A program made the translations under genes and the position numbers. A stretch of DNA of 13,144 nucleotides from Bog-564 sp035509915 (GTDB taxonomy: Bacteria; Actinomycetota; Acidimicrobiia; Acidimicrobiales; UBA8190). The notes under the pieces are model-generated. The model was not told the DNA's origin, searched no databases, and worked only from the letters and a program-made list of their open reading frames with translations. This document shows positions 6,441 through 13,144 of this stretch, in pieces; position 1 is the stretch's first letter; every line of letters begins with the position of its first letter. The stretch covers positions 1 through 13,144 of the forward strand of contig DATKIB010000105.1 in NCBI GenBank assembly GCA_035509915.1, read 5' to 3'.

Positions 6441-7496
6441 ATGACGCAGAAACCGCCCGCTCGACTCGCCTTCAACGCCTTGGCGCTCCAGCCCGAGGGA
6501 AGCGGAGTCCAGACCTACGTTCGCGAACTCCTCCGATCGCTCTCCGTTGAGCTCGATGCACACCTCGTCGCGGCCGTGCGCAGCGACGCGACGGACCAGC
6601 TCCCCGCGATCGTCGAGGCCCGAGTGCGCCCTCCGGCGCGCGGTGTCCGCAGGTTCCTCGAGGGCGCGAGGAGCATCGGTCCCGCGGACCTGGTGCACGG
6701 CCTGGACGCCAGCGTGCCCATCCAGCGAAAGGTCCCGATGGTGGTAACCGTGCACGACCTCGCGGTCTACGACGTGCCCTGGGCGTTCCGGCGCAGCTGG
6801 GTGCTCGGCACCCGCGCGGTAATGGCGCACGCCATGCGAAGAGCTGACGAGGTAATCGCCGTCTCCGAGTTCACCGCCGAACGAGCACGGTCGCGCTTCG
6901 GGCGCAGCGCGAAGGTGATCGCCGAGGCTCCCTCCGCGTCGCTCGGGCCGCCGGGCGACGCGGAGATCGAAGAGGTGAGGGGCCGCTACGGACTTCCACG
7001 GCAATTCGTGCTCTACGTGGGCACGGTGGAGCCACGCAAAGACGTGGCAACCCTGTCGAGGGCCTGCCGGGAGCTCGAAGTCCCGCTCGCGATCGCAGGC
7101 CGTGTCGGACATCTTTTCCAGATTCCCCTGGGAGCCCAGGCGCTCGGCTACGTGCCCGAGACCGACCTCGCCGCCCTCTACGGCGCTGCTACCGCGGTCG
7201 CGTACCCGTCCGTCTACGAGGGTTTCGGGCTTCCCCCACTAGAGGCCATGGCCTGCGGCGCGCCGGTAGTGGCGTACTCGATACCGCCGATCAGAGAGGT
7301 TGTCGGGGACGCGGCGCTGCTCACCGCTCCTCACGACGAGCAACAGCTCGCCTCGGCACTTCGATCCCTCCTCTTCGACGAGGACCTCCGCTCTGCACTG
7401 TCTGAAGCAGGGCTGGCACGCTCGGCCGAGCTCACCTGGGATGCGGCCGCTGCGGCCACCGCCAACGTGTACCGGTCGATCGGCATCACCTGCTGA
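6441..7496 (+). CDS. Family 4 glycosyltransferase (GT-B fold)
   Basis: 351 residues, the usual size of a complete GT4 enzyme. The N-terminal domain shows the glycine loop PEGSGVQTYVREL at 18-30, VVTVHDLAVYDVP at 101-113 and VIAVSEFTAERA at 138-149. The C-terminal donor domain begins with LYVGTVEPRKD at 191-201, whose Arg/Lys contact the nucleotide diphosphate, and has the family E-x7-E motif in YEGFGLPPLEAMACG, Glu260 and Glu268. It should transfer mannose, glucose or a similar sugar with retention of configuration onto a lipid-linked intermediate. The sugar is not predictable. No export signal is present. ATG at 6441 follows an in-frame TAG, so it cannot start earlier. It is a single-gene plus-strand unit, divergent from the sulfotransferase run and convergent with the next run after 39 bases. 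Confidence 0.9.
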   Translation: MTQKPPARLAFNALALQPEGSGVQTYVRELLRSLSVELDAHLVAAVRSDATDQLPAIVEARVRPPARGVRRFLEGARSIGPADLVHGLDASVPIQRKVPMVVTVHDLAVYDVPWAFRRSWVLGTRAVMAHAMRRADEVIAVSEFTAERARSRFGRSAKVIAEAPSASLGPPGDAEIEEVRGRYGLPRQFVLYVGTVEPRKDVATLSRACRELEVPLAIAGRVGHLFQIPLGAQALGYVPETDLAALYGAATAVAYPSVYEGFGLPPLEAMACGAPVVAYSIPPIREVVGDAALLTAPHDEQQLASALRSLLFDEDLRSALSEAGLARSAELTWDAAAAATANVYRSIGITC

Positions 7497-7535
7497 GCGG
7501 CGACTCGCATTCGGCGACGTCCGCCGCCCTCCCAC

Positions 7536-8621
7536 TCAGGCTGCGAGCAGGTCTCGATAGACGCTCGCGGTGCGCCTGGCGACCTCCTCCCAGGTGAACC
7601 GCAGGGCGCGCTCGAGGCCCGCCGCCACCAGCTGCTCCCGTCGGGCGAGAGCGCTCCTCACGCCCTCGGAGAGAGCGATCGGGTCGCGCGGAGGCACCAA
7701 GACCGCGGCGTCCCCCGCGATCTCGGGCACGGCGCCCACCGAGGTCGCCACGACCGGCGTCCCCGAGGCCATGGCCTCGACCACCGGGAGGCCGAAGCCC
7801 TCGTACAACGAAGGCAGAACGACGCAGTCGGCCCCCCTGTAGAGGGCTGCGAGCTCGTCGATGCCGACGTGCCCCCGCAGCTCGACCCTCCCGGCAATTC
7901 CCAGGCGGTCGATGGCGCTCCGAACCCGCCCTAGCAGCCCCTTGTCGGGGCCCACCATCACGAGCTCCAGCCCGAGGTCCTCCAGATCGGCAAAGGCCGC
8001 CAGGGCACCGAGCGGGTCCTTTCGCGGACGAAGCGCACCGACGAAGAGGACGTACCCCGGCCGCGAGGGCACGGGCCCCTCGGGCCGAAACTCGCGACCA
8101 ACGCCGTTCAGCGTCACCACGACCTTCTCTTCCGGGACGTCGTAACGCCGGACGATGTCGCGCTTGGTCCACTCCGACACGGTCAAGACGCGCTCCGCCC
8201 GGCGCACCGAGGGCGGGACCAACCTGCGCAGCGCCCACCCGTCGAAGCGGTCCTCCAGCTCGGGCAACAGCTCGTACGAGAGGTCGTGGATGGTGACGAC
8301 GGCTCTGCCTCGATAGAGCGGGGGCACGACGTACTGGAAGTGCGCCAGACGAGTGCGCTCTCGCCGCAACAGGCGCGGCATCTGCCAGAGCATCCTCGCC
8401 GCCTGGTTCAGCGGCACTAGCTCCAGACCCGCGATGCCCTCTGGCACCAGCTCTGCCTGACGGGCGACGGCTGCGATCCGGAGATCTGCGGAGTCACGCC
8501 CGAGGCAACTCAGGATCTCGCGAACGTGAGTCTCGTCCCCCGTTCGTTGGCGTCCCAGCACGTTGGCGTCCACGATCACGTCGGGCGAGCCCGAAGAGTC
8601 CCGAGAGTGCGAGCGGCTCAT
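7536..8621 (-). CDS. Family 4 glycosyltransferase (GT-B fold)
   Basis: 361 residues from ATG at 8621. Visible are DANVLGRQRTGDETHVREIL at 18-37, where the usual glycine loop is replaced by RQRTGDETH; AVVTIHDLSYELLPE at 107-121; RVLTVSEWTKRDIVRRY at 144-160; FVGALRPRKDP at 193-203 at the start of the donor domain; and E-x7-E in YEGFGLPVVEAMASG, Glu274 and Glu282. It is a retaining glycosyltransferase expected to act at the cytoplasmic membrane face. The start overlaps the stop of the upstream GT2 gene as ATGA, a sign of translational coupling, so the two probably add successive sugars to one acceptor (inference). The frame stays open far upstream, but that part is a shadow of the GT2 gene. It resembles the GT4 at 6441-7496 in its donor domain but is not a near-identical copy. 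Confidence 0.91.
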   Translation of the reverse strand: MSRSHSRDSSGSPDVIVDANVLGRQRTGDETHVREILSCLGRDSADLRIAAVARQAELVPEGIAGLELVPLNQAARMLWQMPRLLRRERTRLAHFQYVVPPLYRGRAVVTIHDLSYELLPELEDRFDGWALRRLVPPSVRRAERVLTVSEWTKRDIVRRYDVPEEKVVVTLNGVGREFRPEGPVPSRPGYVLFVGALRPRKDPLGALAAFADLEDLGLELVMVGPDKGLLGRVRSAIDRLGIAGRVELRGHVGIDELAALYRGADCVVLPSLYEGFGLPVVEAMASGTPVVATSVGAVPEIAGDAAVLVPPRDPIALSEGVRSALARREQLVAAGLERALRFTWEEVARRTASVYRDLLAA

Positions 8622-9616
8622 CTCGTCCGATGGCGCCACGCGCCGACAGTCGACCCGTCGGGGCGCACCAACCCGGCGACCGTACGGGCCACCATTCCCG
8701 GATCGCGGCGCGCTCTGCCGATCTGGCGAGCCAGCTGCTCCGCCACCAGCAGGGTGGACACACCCGGTGAGCGCGTCGCCAGAGAGCGAAGCACTTCGGC
8801 CCGATGGCCGAGTCCACGGCCGGCGAGCATCCGCAGATGCGCACCCTGAAAGACGCGACACGCCTCGGGCATCGATGTGCCGTGCTTGCGAATGAAGGCA
8901 TCGAGCCCGAGCCGCTCCGATGTGGGTTTCGACAAGCCTCCGTGGAAGGAGTGGCGGGCGAGGGTTTCGGGCACGACACCTGCGGGGGCCACTCTCACAC
9001 AGCGCAACCACAGGTCCCAGTCCTCGACGCTCGGGAAGGTCTCGTCGAGCGAAAGCTCCTCGCCAAGAAGGCTTCGCCGTGCCATCACGAACGAGAAACT
9101 CCCCGGGAGGTTCATCCATTGGACCTGCCCCGCCGTGTACGAAGCTGGTCCGCGATAGACGATGGGAGCGCGGCGCCCATGGGGGTCGACCACCCAGTAG
9201 TGGCAAGAGACGATGCCCACTTCCGAATGCGAGCCGAGGTACTCGAGCTGACGCTCGACCTTCTGCCGCTCCCAACTGTCGTCGTCGTCCAGGAACGCCA
9301 CGAAATCGCCCGACGCGAGGCTCAGACCGGCGTTGCGTGCGCGCGCGGCCCCCCCGGGAGCGTCCAGCCGTTCGAAGCGCACCCGCCGGTCGCCTCGCAC
9401 GACAGCGTCCGCCGCGTCAGATGCAGGCGTGCCCGAGGCGTCGTCGACGACGAGCACCTCGAGGTGTCGGTGGGACTGGAGGATCACCGACTCCAAGGCG
9501 GCGCAGAGCGACCCGGGACGGTCCCTGGTCGGCAGGATGACCGATACGAGGGGGCCCGAACCGTCTGCTCTCACCACGTCGGCGCTATCCCCCTGGACCG
9601 CAAGGAGCCACGTCAC
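8618..9616 (-). CDS. Family 2 glycosyltransferase (GT-A fold)
   Basis: 332 residues from GTG at 9616. Motifs: LVSVILPTRDRP at 23-34, EVLVVDDASGTP at 53-64, GGAARARNAGLSLASGDFVA at 88-107, FLDDDDSW at 108-115 for metal and donor binding, and FPSVEDWDLWLRC at 194-206, whose ED pair supplies the probable catalytic base. A conserved HYWVVDPHG segment lies between them. It transfers one sugar in the cytoplasm. Donor and acceptor are unknown. The start is uncertain: GTG at 9577 (codon 14) or 9574 has a GGGGG-type ribosome site about ten bases upstream, would begin nearer the conserved strand, and would widen the gap to the divergent gene. It is coupled by an ATGA overlap to the following GT4 gene. 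C-terminal residues from about 240 are Arg-rich with no further domain seen. Confidence 0.9.
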   Translation of the reverse strand: MTWLLAVQGDSADVVRADGSGPLVSVILPTRDRPGSLCAALESVILQSHRHLEVLVVDDASGTPASDAADAVVRGDRRVRFERLDAPGGAARARNAGLSLASGDFVAFLDDDDSWERQKVERQLEYLGSHSEVGIVSCHYWVVDPHGRRAPIVYRGPASYTAGQVQWMNLPGSFSFVMARRSLLGEELSLDETFPSVEDWDLWLRCVRVAPAGVVPETLARHSFHGGLSKPTSERLGLDAFIRKHGTSMPEACRVFQGAHLRMLAGRGLGHRAEVLRSLATRSPGVSTLLVAEQLARQIGRARRDPGMVARTVAGLVRPDGSTVGAWRHRTR

Positions 9617-9623
9617 GCCTCGT

Positions 9624-9629
9624 TATTCT
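9624..9629 (+). promoter_or_regulatory. Possible -10 element of the Wzz-like gene
   Basis: TATTCT lies four bases before the ATG at 9634, in a spacer of only 17 bases between two divergent starts. No Shine-Dalgarno is present, so a leaderless transcript is possible. The distance to the ATG is slightly short for that, and no -35 match was found. Weak call. Confidence 0.22.
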
Positions 9630-9633
9630 GCGC

Positions 9634-10398
9634 ATGGACGTGGACGACGGACGTCACGAACCTACCCTGCAACTCGGCTCGAGCGTCACCGACCTCGAGA
9701 GGCCAGTTCGCGACCCACGGCCGCCCGGCTCCGCCGGCGTGCCCGCCACCACCGGGATCGCACGTTCGGGAAGCCAGGGTCGAAGGGGACAGCAGCAGTT
9801 CTGGCTGGCCCTCGGGCACGATCCGATGAGGGCCGTGCTCTTCGGTCTGCTGCTTGCGGCAGTGTTCGGGGTGCTCGGCGCCGTCGCGTCGCTGGGCGGC
9901 AGCACGACCTACAGGAGCACCACGGTCATGCTGATCGACGATCCATACCAGCTGGCACTCTCCGGTGACCAGAACGAGTTTGTGAAGCTCGACGCGCTCA
10001 GGTACAAGTACGCCGAGCTCGTGAACACCGACCCCATAGCAGGCCCCGTCGCCACGGAGCTGGGCCTGCCGGTGGGGTCCGTGATCGCCGCTGCGTCCAC
10101 GCAAGTGCCATTCGACGGCCTAGCGATGGACGTCGTCGCGACGTGGAACACTCCTCGTGGAGCGCAAGTCCTCTCGCAGGCCCTCGCCAACGAGGTGACC
10201 ACCTACGTGCGCGGCGAGGACACCACCAATCACATCCCCCAGAACGACCGCTTTACCCTCTTGACGATCGACCCCGCCGCTAGCGCAGTCGCCGAGAAGC
10301 CCTCGAAGAGCAGAGCCGTCACACTCGCGATCGGGCTCGCCGTCCTCGGCTTCGCGCTCGGGTTCCTAGCCACGCAACTCGTCCGCTACCTGCGCTGA
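9634..10398 (+). CDS. Wzz-like polysaccharide chain-length / co-polymerase membrane protein
   Basis: 254 residues with the two-membrane-helix layout of Wzz-type co-polymerases. A Gly/Pro/Arg-rich cytoplasmic N-terminus covers about 1-65, helix one is about 66-88 (MRAVLFGLLLAAVFGVLGAV), an outer domain of about 140 residues begins TTYRSTTVMLIDDP, and helix two is about 228-248 with a short basic end RYLR. The segment VVATWNTPRGAQVLSQALAN at 167-186 resembles the late part of Wzz domains. No Walker motifs or tyrosine cluster follow helix two, so no kinase is fused. It should act with the next gene's product to set polymer length. The N-terminal tail is longer than in short Wzz proteins. No ribosome site precedes the ATG. 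The following gene starts seven bases after the stop. A general membrane-anchored scaffold is the alternative. Confidence 0.75.
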   Translation: MDVDDGRHEPTLQLGSSVTDLERPVRDPRPPGSAGVPATTGIARSGSQGRRGQQQFWLALGHDPMRAVLFGLLLAAVFGVLGAVASLGGSTTYRSTTVMLIDDPYQLALSGDQNEFVKLDALRYKYAELVNTDPIAGPVATELGLPVGSVIAAASTQVPFDGLAMDVVATWNTPRGAQVLSQALANEVTTYVRGEDTTNHIPQNDRFTLLTIDPAASAVAEKPSKSRAVTLAIGLAVLGFALGFLATQLVRYLR

Positions 10399-10400
10399 GG
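10397..10400 (+). promoter_or_regulatory. Ribosome binding site of the Wzy-like gene
   Basis: GAGG overlaps the TGA stop of the Wzz-like gene and lies five bases before the ATG at 10406. It supports that start and implies that the two proteins are made together. Confidence 0.55.
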
Positions 10401-10405
10401 CTCCG

Positions 10406-12283
10406 ATGGGAGTCGCAGGTGAACTACTCCTGACGCTCTTCGGAGTGGCCGTCATCGTGGCCGCTCCCCTGGAGATCGCGTTCGGCGCGCTCGTTGCATT
10501 CTGGCTCCTCGTACCGGGCAACCTGCAGGTCCCCTACGCACCCCACTTGTTCCTCGTCCATCGCGTCGTGCTCTACGCGTTCGCCTTCCGGTTGCTCGTC
10601 CGTCATGGCCACAAAGAGCCAAAGGCCGGCGCCTACAGGCCCACACCGATGCACGCGGCGCTGGGGGTCTTGTTGCTCGTGACCTTCTTCGACGGGGTCG
10701 TCTTTGCCTCGAGGACCGACTCGCTGAGCGCCGACCTGCACAAGTGGTACACGATGCTCGACCTCGCCGTGCTCTTCGTCGTCGTCGTGGCCGTGGTGCG
10801 CACGATCTCACCCAAAAAGGCTCTCAACGTCGTCGCATGCGGGGCTGTGGCGGCGGTGATGATCGGCCTCTTCGAGAGATGGATCGGACACGGATGGGCG
10901 AACTTCTTCTTCGAGCACATCCCTGCAAACGATCTGGCAGCCGGCGCAGGGCCGCTCCAGACCCGCGCCGGTCACGTGAGGTCCCAGGGAGCAGCGCAGT
11001 TCGCCCTCGAGTACGGCTGGGTCCTCACGATGCTGCTCCCACTGGCGATCGTCGCCGCGATCCGATGGGCACGCGGGAACCCACGATGGCGGAGAGTCGC
11101 GCTAGTGCTGCCGCTGCTCGTGGCGCTGGCCGTGGTCTTCTCGGGTTCGCGCCTTCCCCAGTTCGCCATGCTCGTCACGGTGGTGCTCCTGTTCGTGATC
11201 GCGGGGCCAGACCGGAGGCTGGCCGCTTACGGCGTGGCCGCCGGGCTCGGAGGGGCGGTCGTGCTGATCGCGCACCCGTCGTTCATCACCTCTCCGTTCT
11301 CGACGACATCGACCAACGACCCGGCTTCCATCAGGCTCGACCGCCTGCCGCCTCTCTTCGCGCTCGTCGTTCATCACCCGTTCACCGGGCTCGGCTTCAA
11401 CGGGATCGCCTCGGTCTTCGGCGGTCTCGACGACGCTTTCGCGCTCACCTACTCCACCCTCGGCGTACTGGGGGTGCTGGCGTGGCTCGTGGTCGGGCTC
11501 ACGGCCCTGGCCATTTGCGCTCGTGCGCTGCGCGCCAGCCCGGGCAGCGACGCGAGATTGATCGGGGCAGCCTGCCTCGTCGGGATCGTCGTCACGGCCT
11601 TGGCCGCGACGAATTACGACCTGGTGGACACCCCGCAGTCCACCTGGGCCCTGGTGTTCCTAGCAGCCATAGGCACCTGCGCGGCCGAGATGGTGCCCCG
11701 TACCGTGGGCGCGAGGCGCAAGTGGCTCGCGCGCCTGGTGCTGCCCGTAGCGGGTGTCGGGGTCGGTTTCGCGGTCCTGGCCGCTGCCCCGACGGCGGCC
11801 TCGGAGTCTCTCTCTGTGTTCACGGTGGCTCCGTGGGTCGTGGCCTCCCAGGGCAACGCAGTGGAGTCCCCGCAGGGCACCGAGCTGGTGCACACACTGT
11901 GCACCTCGGTGACCAACCCGGACACGATCGAGCCCGGCACCAACGTCACGTGCCTCCAGGGCGCCAAGATCTTCCCGGCCGACTATCCCGGACTGGCCCT
12001 CGTGACCATCAGCGGCCCAACCGCGCAGGCGGTTCAGGCGGAGCTCAAGAGCGCCTTCACGCCGATCGCCCGGTACATGGCCCTCGAGGGGGGCCCCGTG
12101 GGGACGATAGAGACCGGCAAACCCTCGTGGGCAGTCACGGCGCCTTTGTCCGGTGGCGTGGCTGGGCTCATGGCGATGCTGCTCCTGCCGCCGCTCACCC
12201 GCAGACGCCGGCGGCTCGTCGATGCCCCGCTCGAGAGCCACCACGTCGGTTGGACGTTCGAGGCTCACCCGGCCCCCGTGTGA
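10406..12283 (+). CDS. Wzy/WaaL-like O-antigen polymerase or ligase family membrane protein with extra C-terminal outer domain
   Basis: 625 residues, longer than the usual 400-480 of this family. About twelve to fourteen hydrophobic segments span roughly 4-463. Family marks are VVFSGSRLPQFAMLV at 243-257 (the GSR turn of the Wzy_C region) and a loop ending RLDRLPPLFALVVHHPFTGLGFNG at 310-333, with Arg310 and His323/His324 as candidate active residues. Proteins of this kind join lipid-linked repeat units, or transfer chains to an acceptor, outside the membrane. Residues about 464-577 are not hydrophobic, carry Cys499 and Cys516, and lead to a last helix at about 578-597 followed by RRRRR and a cytoplasmic tail. 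That helix-outer domain-helix layout is like a small Wzz protein. It is coupled to the Wzz-like gene and ends three bases before a convergent gene. In a Gram-positive type envelope, polymerase fits better than ligase (inference). Confidence 0.8.
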   Translation: MGVAGELLLTLFGVAVIVAAPLEIAFGALVAFWLLVPGNLQVPYAPHLFLVHRVVLYAFAFRLLVRHGHKEPKAGAYRPTPMHAALGVLLLVTFFDGVVFASRTDSLSADLHKWYTMLDLAVLFVVVVAVVRTISPKKALNVVACGAVAAVMIGLFERWIGHGWANFFFEHIPANDLAAGAGPLQTRAGHVRSQGAAQFALEYGWVLTMLLPLAIVAAIRWARGNPRWRRVALVLPLLVALAVVFSGSRLPQFAMLVTVVLLFVIAGPDRRLAAYGVAAGLGGAVVLIAHPSFITSPFSTTSTNDPASIRLDRLPPLFALVVHHPFTGLGFNGIASVFGGLDDAFALTYSTLGVLGVLAWLVVGLTALAICARALRASPGSDARLIGAACLVGIVVTALAATNYDLVDTPQSTWALVFLAAIGTCAAEMVPRTVGARRKWLARLVLPVAGVGVGFAVLAAAPTAASESLSVFTVAPWVVASQGNAVESPQGTELVHTLCTSVTNPDTIEPGTNVTCLQGAKIFPADYPGLALVTISGPTAQAVQAELKSAFTPIARYMALEGGPVGTIETGKPSWAVTAPLSGGVAGLMAMLLLPPLTRRRRRLVDAPLESHHVGWTFEAHPAPV

Positions 12284-12286
12284 CGG

Positions 12287-13144
12287 TCACGCCTGCTCGG
12301 GAGCTTCGAGCCCGGAAGGCGGGAGACGGTCGGGCGGCCGGTTAGAGCCGGAGAGCCCCGCGGCATAGAGGTGCCAGGCTTCGAGTACCTCGGCCAGGTG
12401 GTCGACGTCGAGCTGTGAGGCGGTGATCCGCCCAGCTTCGACCAGCCGCCGCCGCAGCGCCGGGTCCCCCGCCAGTCTCAGAAGCGACGTCACGAGCGCG
12501 CTGGGATCTCCCGGGGGGAAGGTCAGGCAGTTGCCTGAGTCGACGAGGAATTCCGCAGCGCCCCCAGAGGGGGCTGCGACTACCGGCGTCCCGCAGGCCA
12601 TGGCCTCGAGGGGCACGAGGCCGAACGGCTCCTCCCACACCGGGGGGAAAACCACGACGTCTGCTGCTGCGTAGCGCTCCGAGAGCTCGGAGCGCTCAGA
12701 GCTGGTAAAGCTCACCCGCCCCTCGAGCCCGAGCTCGCGCACGAGCCGGTGCAGCTCTTCGACGTGCCGGTCGTCGCCACGCCCGCAGATCTCGAGAGTC
12801 GCCTCGGTGGGCAGCCCCGCGAGAGCACGAACAGCTGTGTCGATGCCCTTGCGGGGGTCGATGCGCCCCACGTAGAGCAGGCGCCAGCTCCACTCGGGGT
12901 CCGCTGCCCTCTGGCGGAACTCCGCGGCCTCGATCCCCGAGTAGACGACTGTCGACTCGGGGAAGCTCCACCTCGAACGCTCGCGGCAGACCCGGCGGAC
13001 GTGCTCGCTCACGAAGCAGCTCGGCCCGAGTTTGTCGAGCGCAGGAGGGGAGGTCGGAAGCCCCGTGAGCAGCCGCACGACCCCCGCAGCGCGCGGGTGC
13101 CTGGTCATGGGCCGGAGCCAGCCGTCGACGGCCGGGCCGTACAC
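12287..13144 (-). CDS. Family 4 glycosyltransferase, N-terminal part outside window
   Basis: 285 codons are visible and the frame is open at the right edge, so the GTG at the edge is not taken as the start. The visible N-terminal part ends with PSCFVSEHVRRV, the linker seen before the donor domain in GT4 enzymes. The donor domain follows: LLYVGRIDPRKGIDTAVRAL at 89-108, LEICGRGDD at 117-125, and an E-x7-E motif in EEPFGLVPLEAMACGTPVV, Glu172 and Glu180. It should be a retaining sugar transferase, like the two other GT4 proteins here. Sugar and acceptor are unknown. The first 40 visible residues read VRLLTGLPTSPPALDKLG, consistent with the late N-terminal domain. After residue 260 the tail is Pro/Ser/Gly-rich without known motifs. 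It ends three bases from the convergent Wzy-like gene, with no terminator between them. Confidence 0.88.
   Translation of the reverse strand: MYGPAVDGWLRPMTRHPRAAGVVRLLTGLPTSPPALDKLGPSCFVSEHVRRVCRERSRWSFPESTVVYSGIEAAEFRQRAADPEWSWRLLYVGRIDPRKGIDTAVRALAGLPTEATLEICGRGDDRHVEELHRLVRELGLEGRVSFTSSERSELSERYAAADVVVFPPVWEEPFGLVPLEAMACGTPVVAAPSGGAAEFLVDSGNCLTFPPGDPSALVTSLLRLAGDPALRRRLVEAGRITASQLDVDHLAEVLEAWHLYAAGLSGSNRPPDRLPPSGLEAPEQA

Noticed and set aside
5826..7112. 428-codon minus-strand open frame spanning the divergent intergenic region
   Set aside because: It has biased Arg/His/Gly composition and no motifs, and is explained as a high-GC shadow of the two flanking genes.
7497..7535. Possible terminator hairpin, GCGGCG at 7497-7502 with CGCCGC at 7522-7527
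   Set aside because: Six-base stem with a 19-base loop and no T-tract; expected by chance at this G+C content.
7210..7805. Imperfect inverted DNA similarity between about 7215-7275 and 7745-7805
   Set aside because: It is the conserved E-x7-E region of two GT4 genes in opposite orientation; the third GT4 gene near 12600 shows the same stretch. Shared protein motif, not a mobile or regulatory repeat.
8622..9275. Open frame extending the GT4 protein at 7536-8621 by 218 residues upstream
   Set aside because: It lies antisense-free but out of frame over the well-supported GT2 gene, is Arg/Ala/Gly-rich without motifs, and the ATGA overlap marks the real start at 8621.
10744..12345. 533-codon plus-strand open frame within the Wzy-like gene
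   Set aside because: Alternative-frame shadow, extremely Arg-rich with no hydrophobic pattern; the 10406-12283 frame has clear membrane helices and family motifs.

Overview
The window is about 65% G+C by eye. It is densely packed with short intergenic gaps, has several GTG starts and few Shine-Dalgarno sites. At its left edge is the C-terminal part of a mycofactocin-type glycosyltransferase. Together this points to a high-GC actinomycetote. A class such as Acidimicrobiia is possible, but that is inference. I saw no rRNA, tRNA, CRISPR array, transposase or phage gene.

Layout by strand runs. (1) Positions 2-1809, plus: the end of an MftF-like glycosyltransferase, overlapping a second family-2 glycosyltransferase. 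(2) Positions 1819-6328, minus: a five-gene run. In transcription order it holds an unrecognised GT-A-like protein, a rhamnosyltransferase-like GT2, two different PAPS-type sulfotransferases and a class I methyltransferase. (3) Positions 6441-7496, plus: one GT4 glycosyltransferase, divergent from run 2. (4) Positions 7536-9616, minus: a GT2 and a GT4 joined by an ATGA overlap. (5) Positions 9634-12283, plus: a Wzz-like chain-length protein coupled to a large Wzy/WaaL-like membrane protein with an extra C-terminal outer domain. (6) Position 12287 to the right edge, minus: a GT4 glycosyltransferase cut by the window end.

Taken together this is a cell-surface or exopolysaccharide locus. Glycosyltransferases of two folds would assemble repeat units. 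The two sulfotransferases and the methyltransferase would decorate them. The Wzz/Wzy-like pair would polymerise them or set chain length. An initiating phosphoglycosyltransferase, a Wzx flippase and a tyrosine kinase are not visible and would have to lie outside. The locus is therefore only partly covered.

The most interesting points are the pair of unrelated sulfotransferases with a methyltransferase, which predicts a sulfated, methylated glycan; the lower G+C of the methyltransferase plus first sulfotransferase; the extra outer domain on the Wzy-like protein; the unrecognised GT-A-like protein; and the mycofactocin-type glycosyltransferase bordering a polysaccharide locus. The sequence does not prove a wholly new system.
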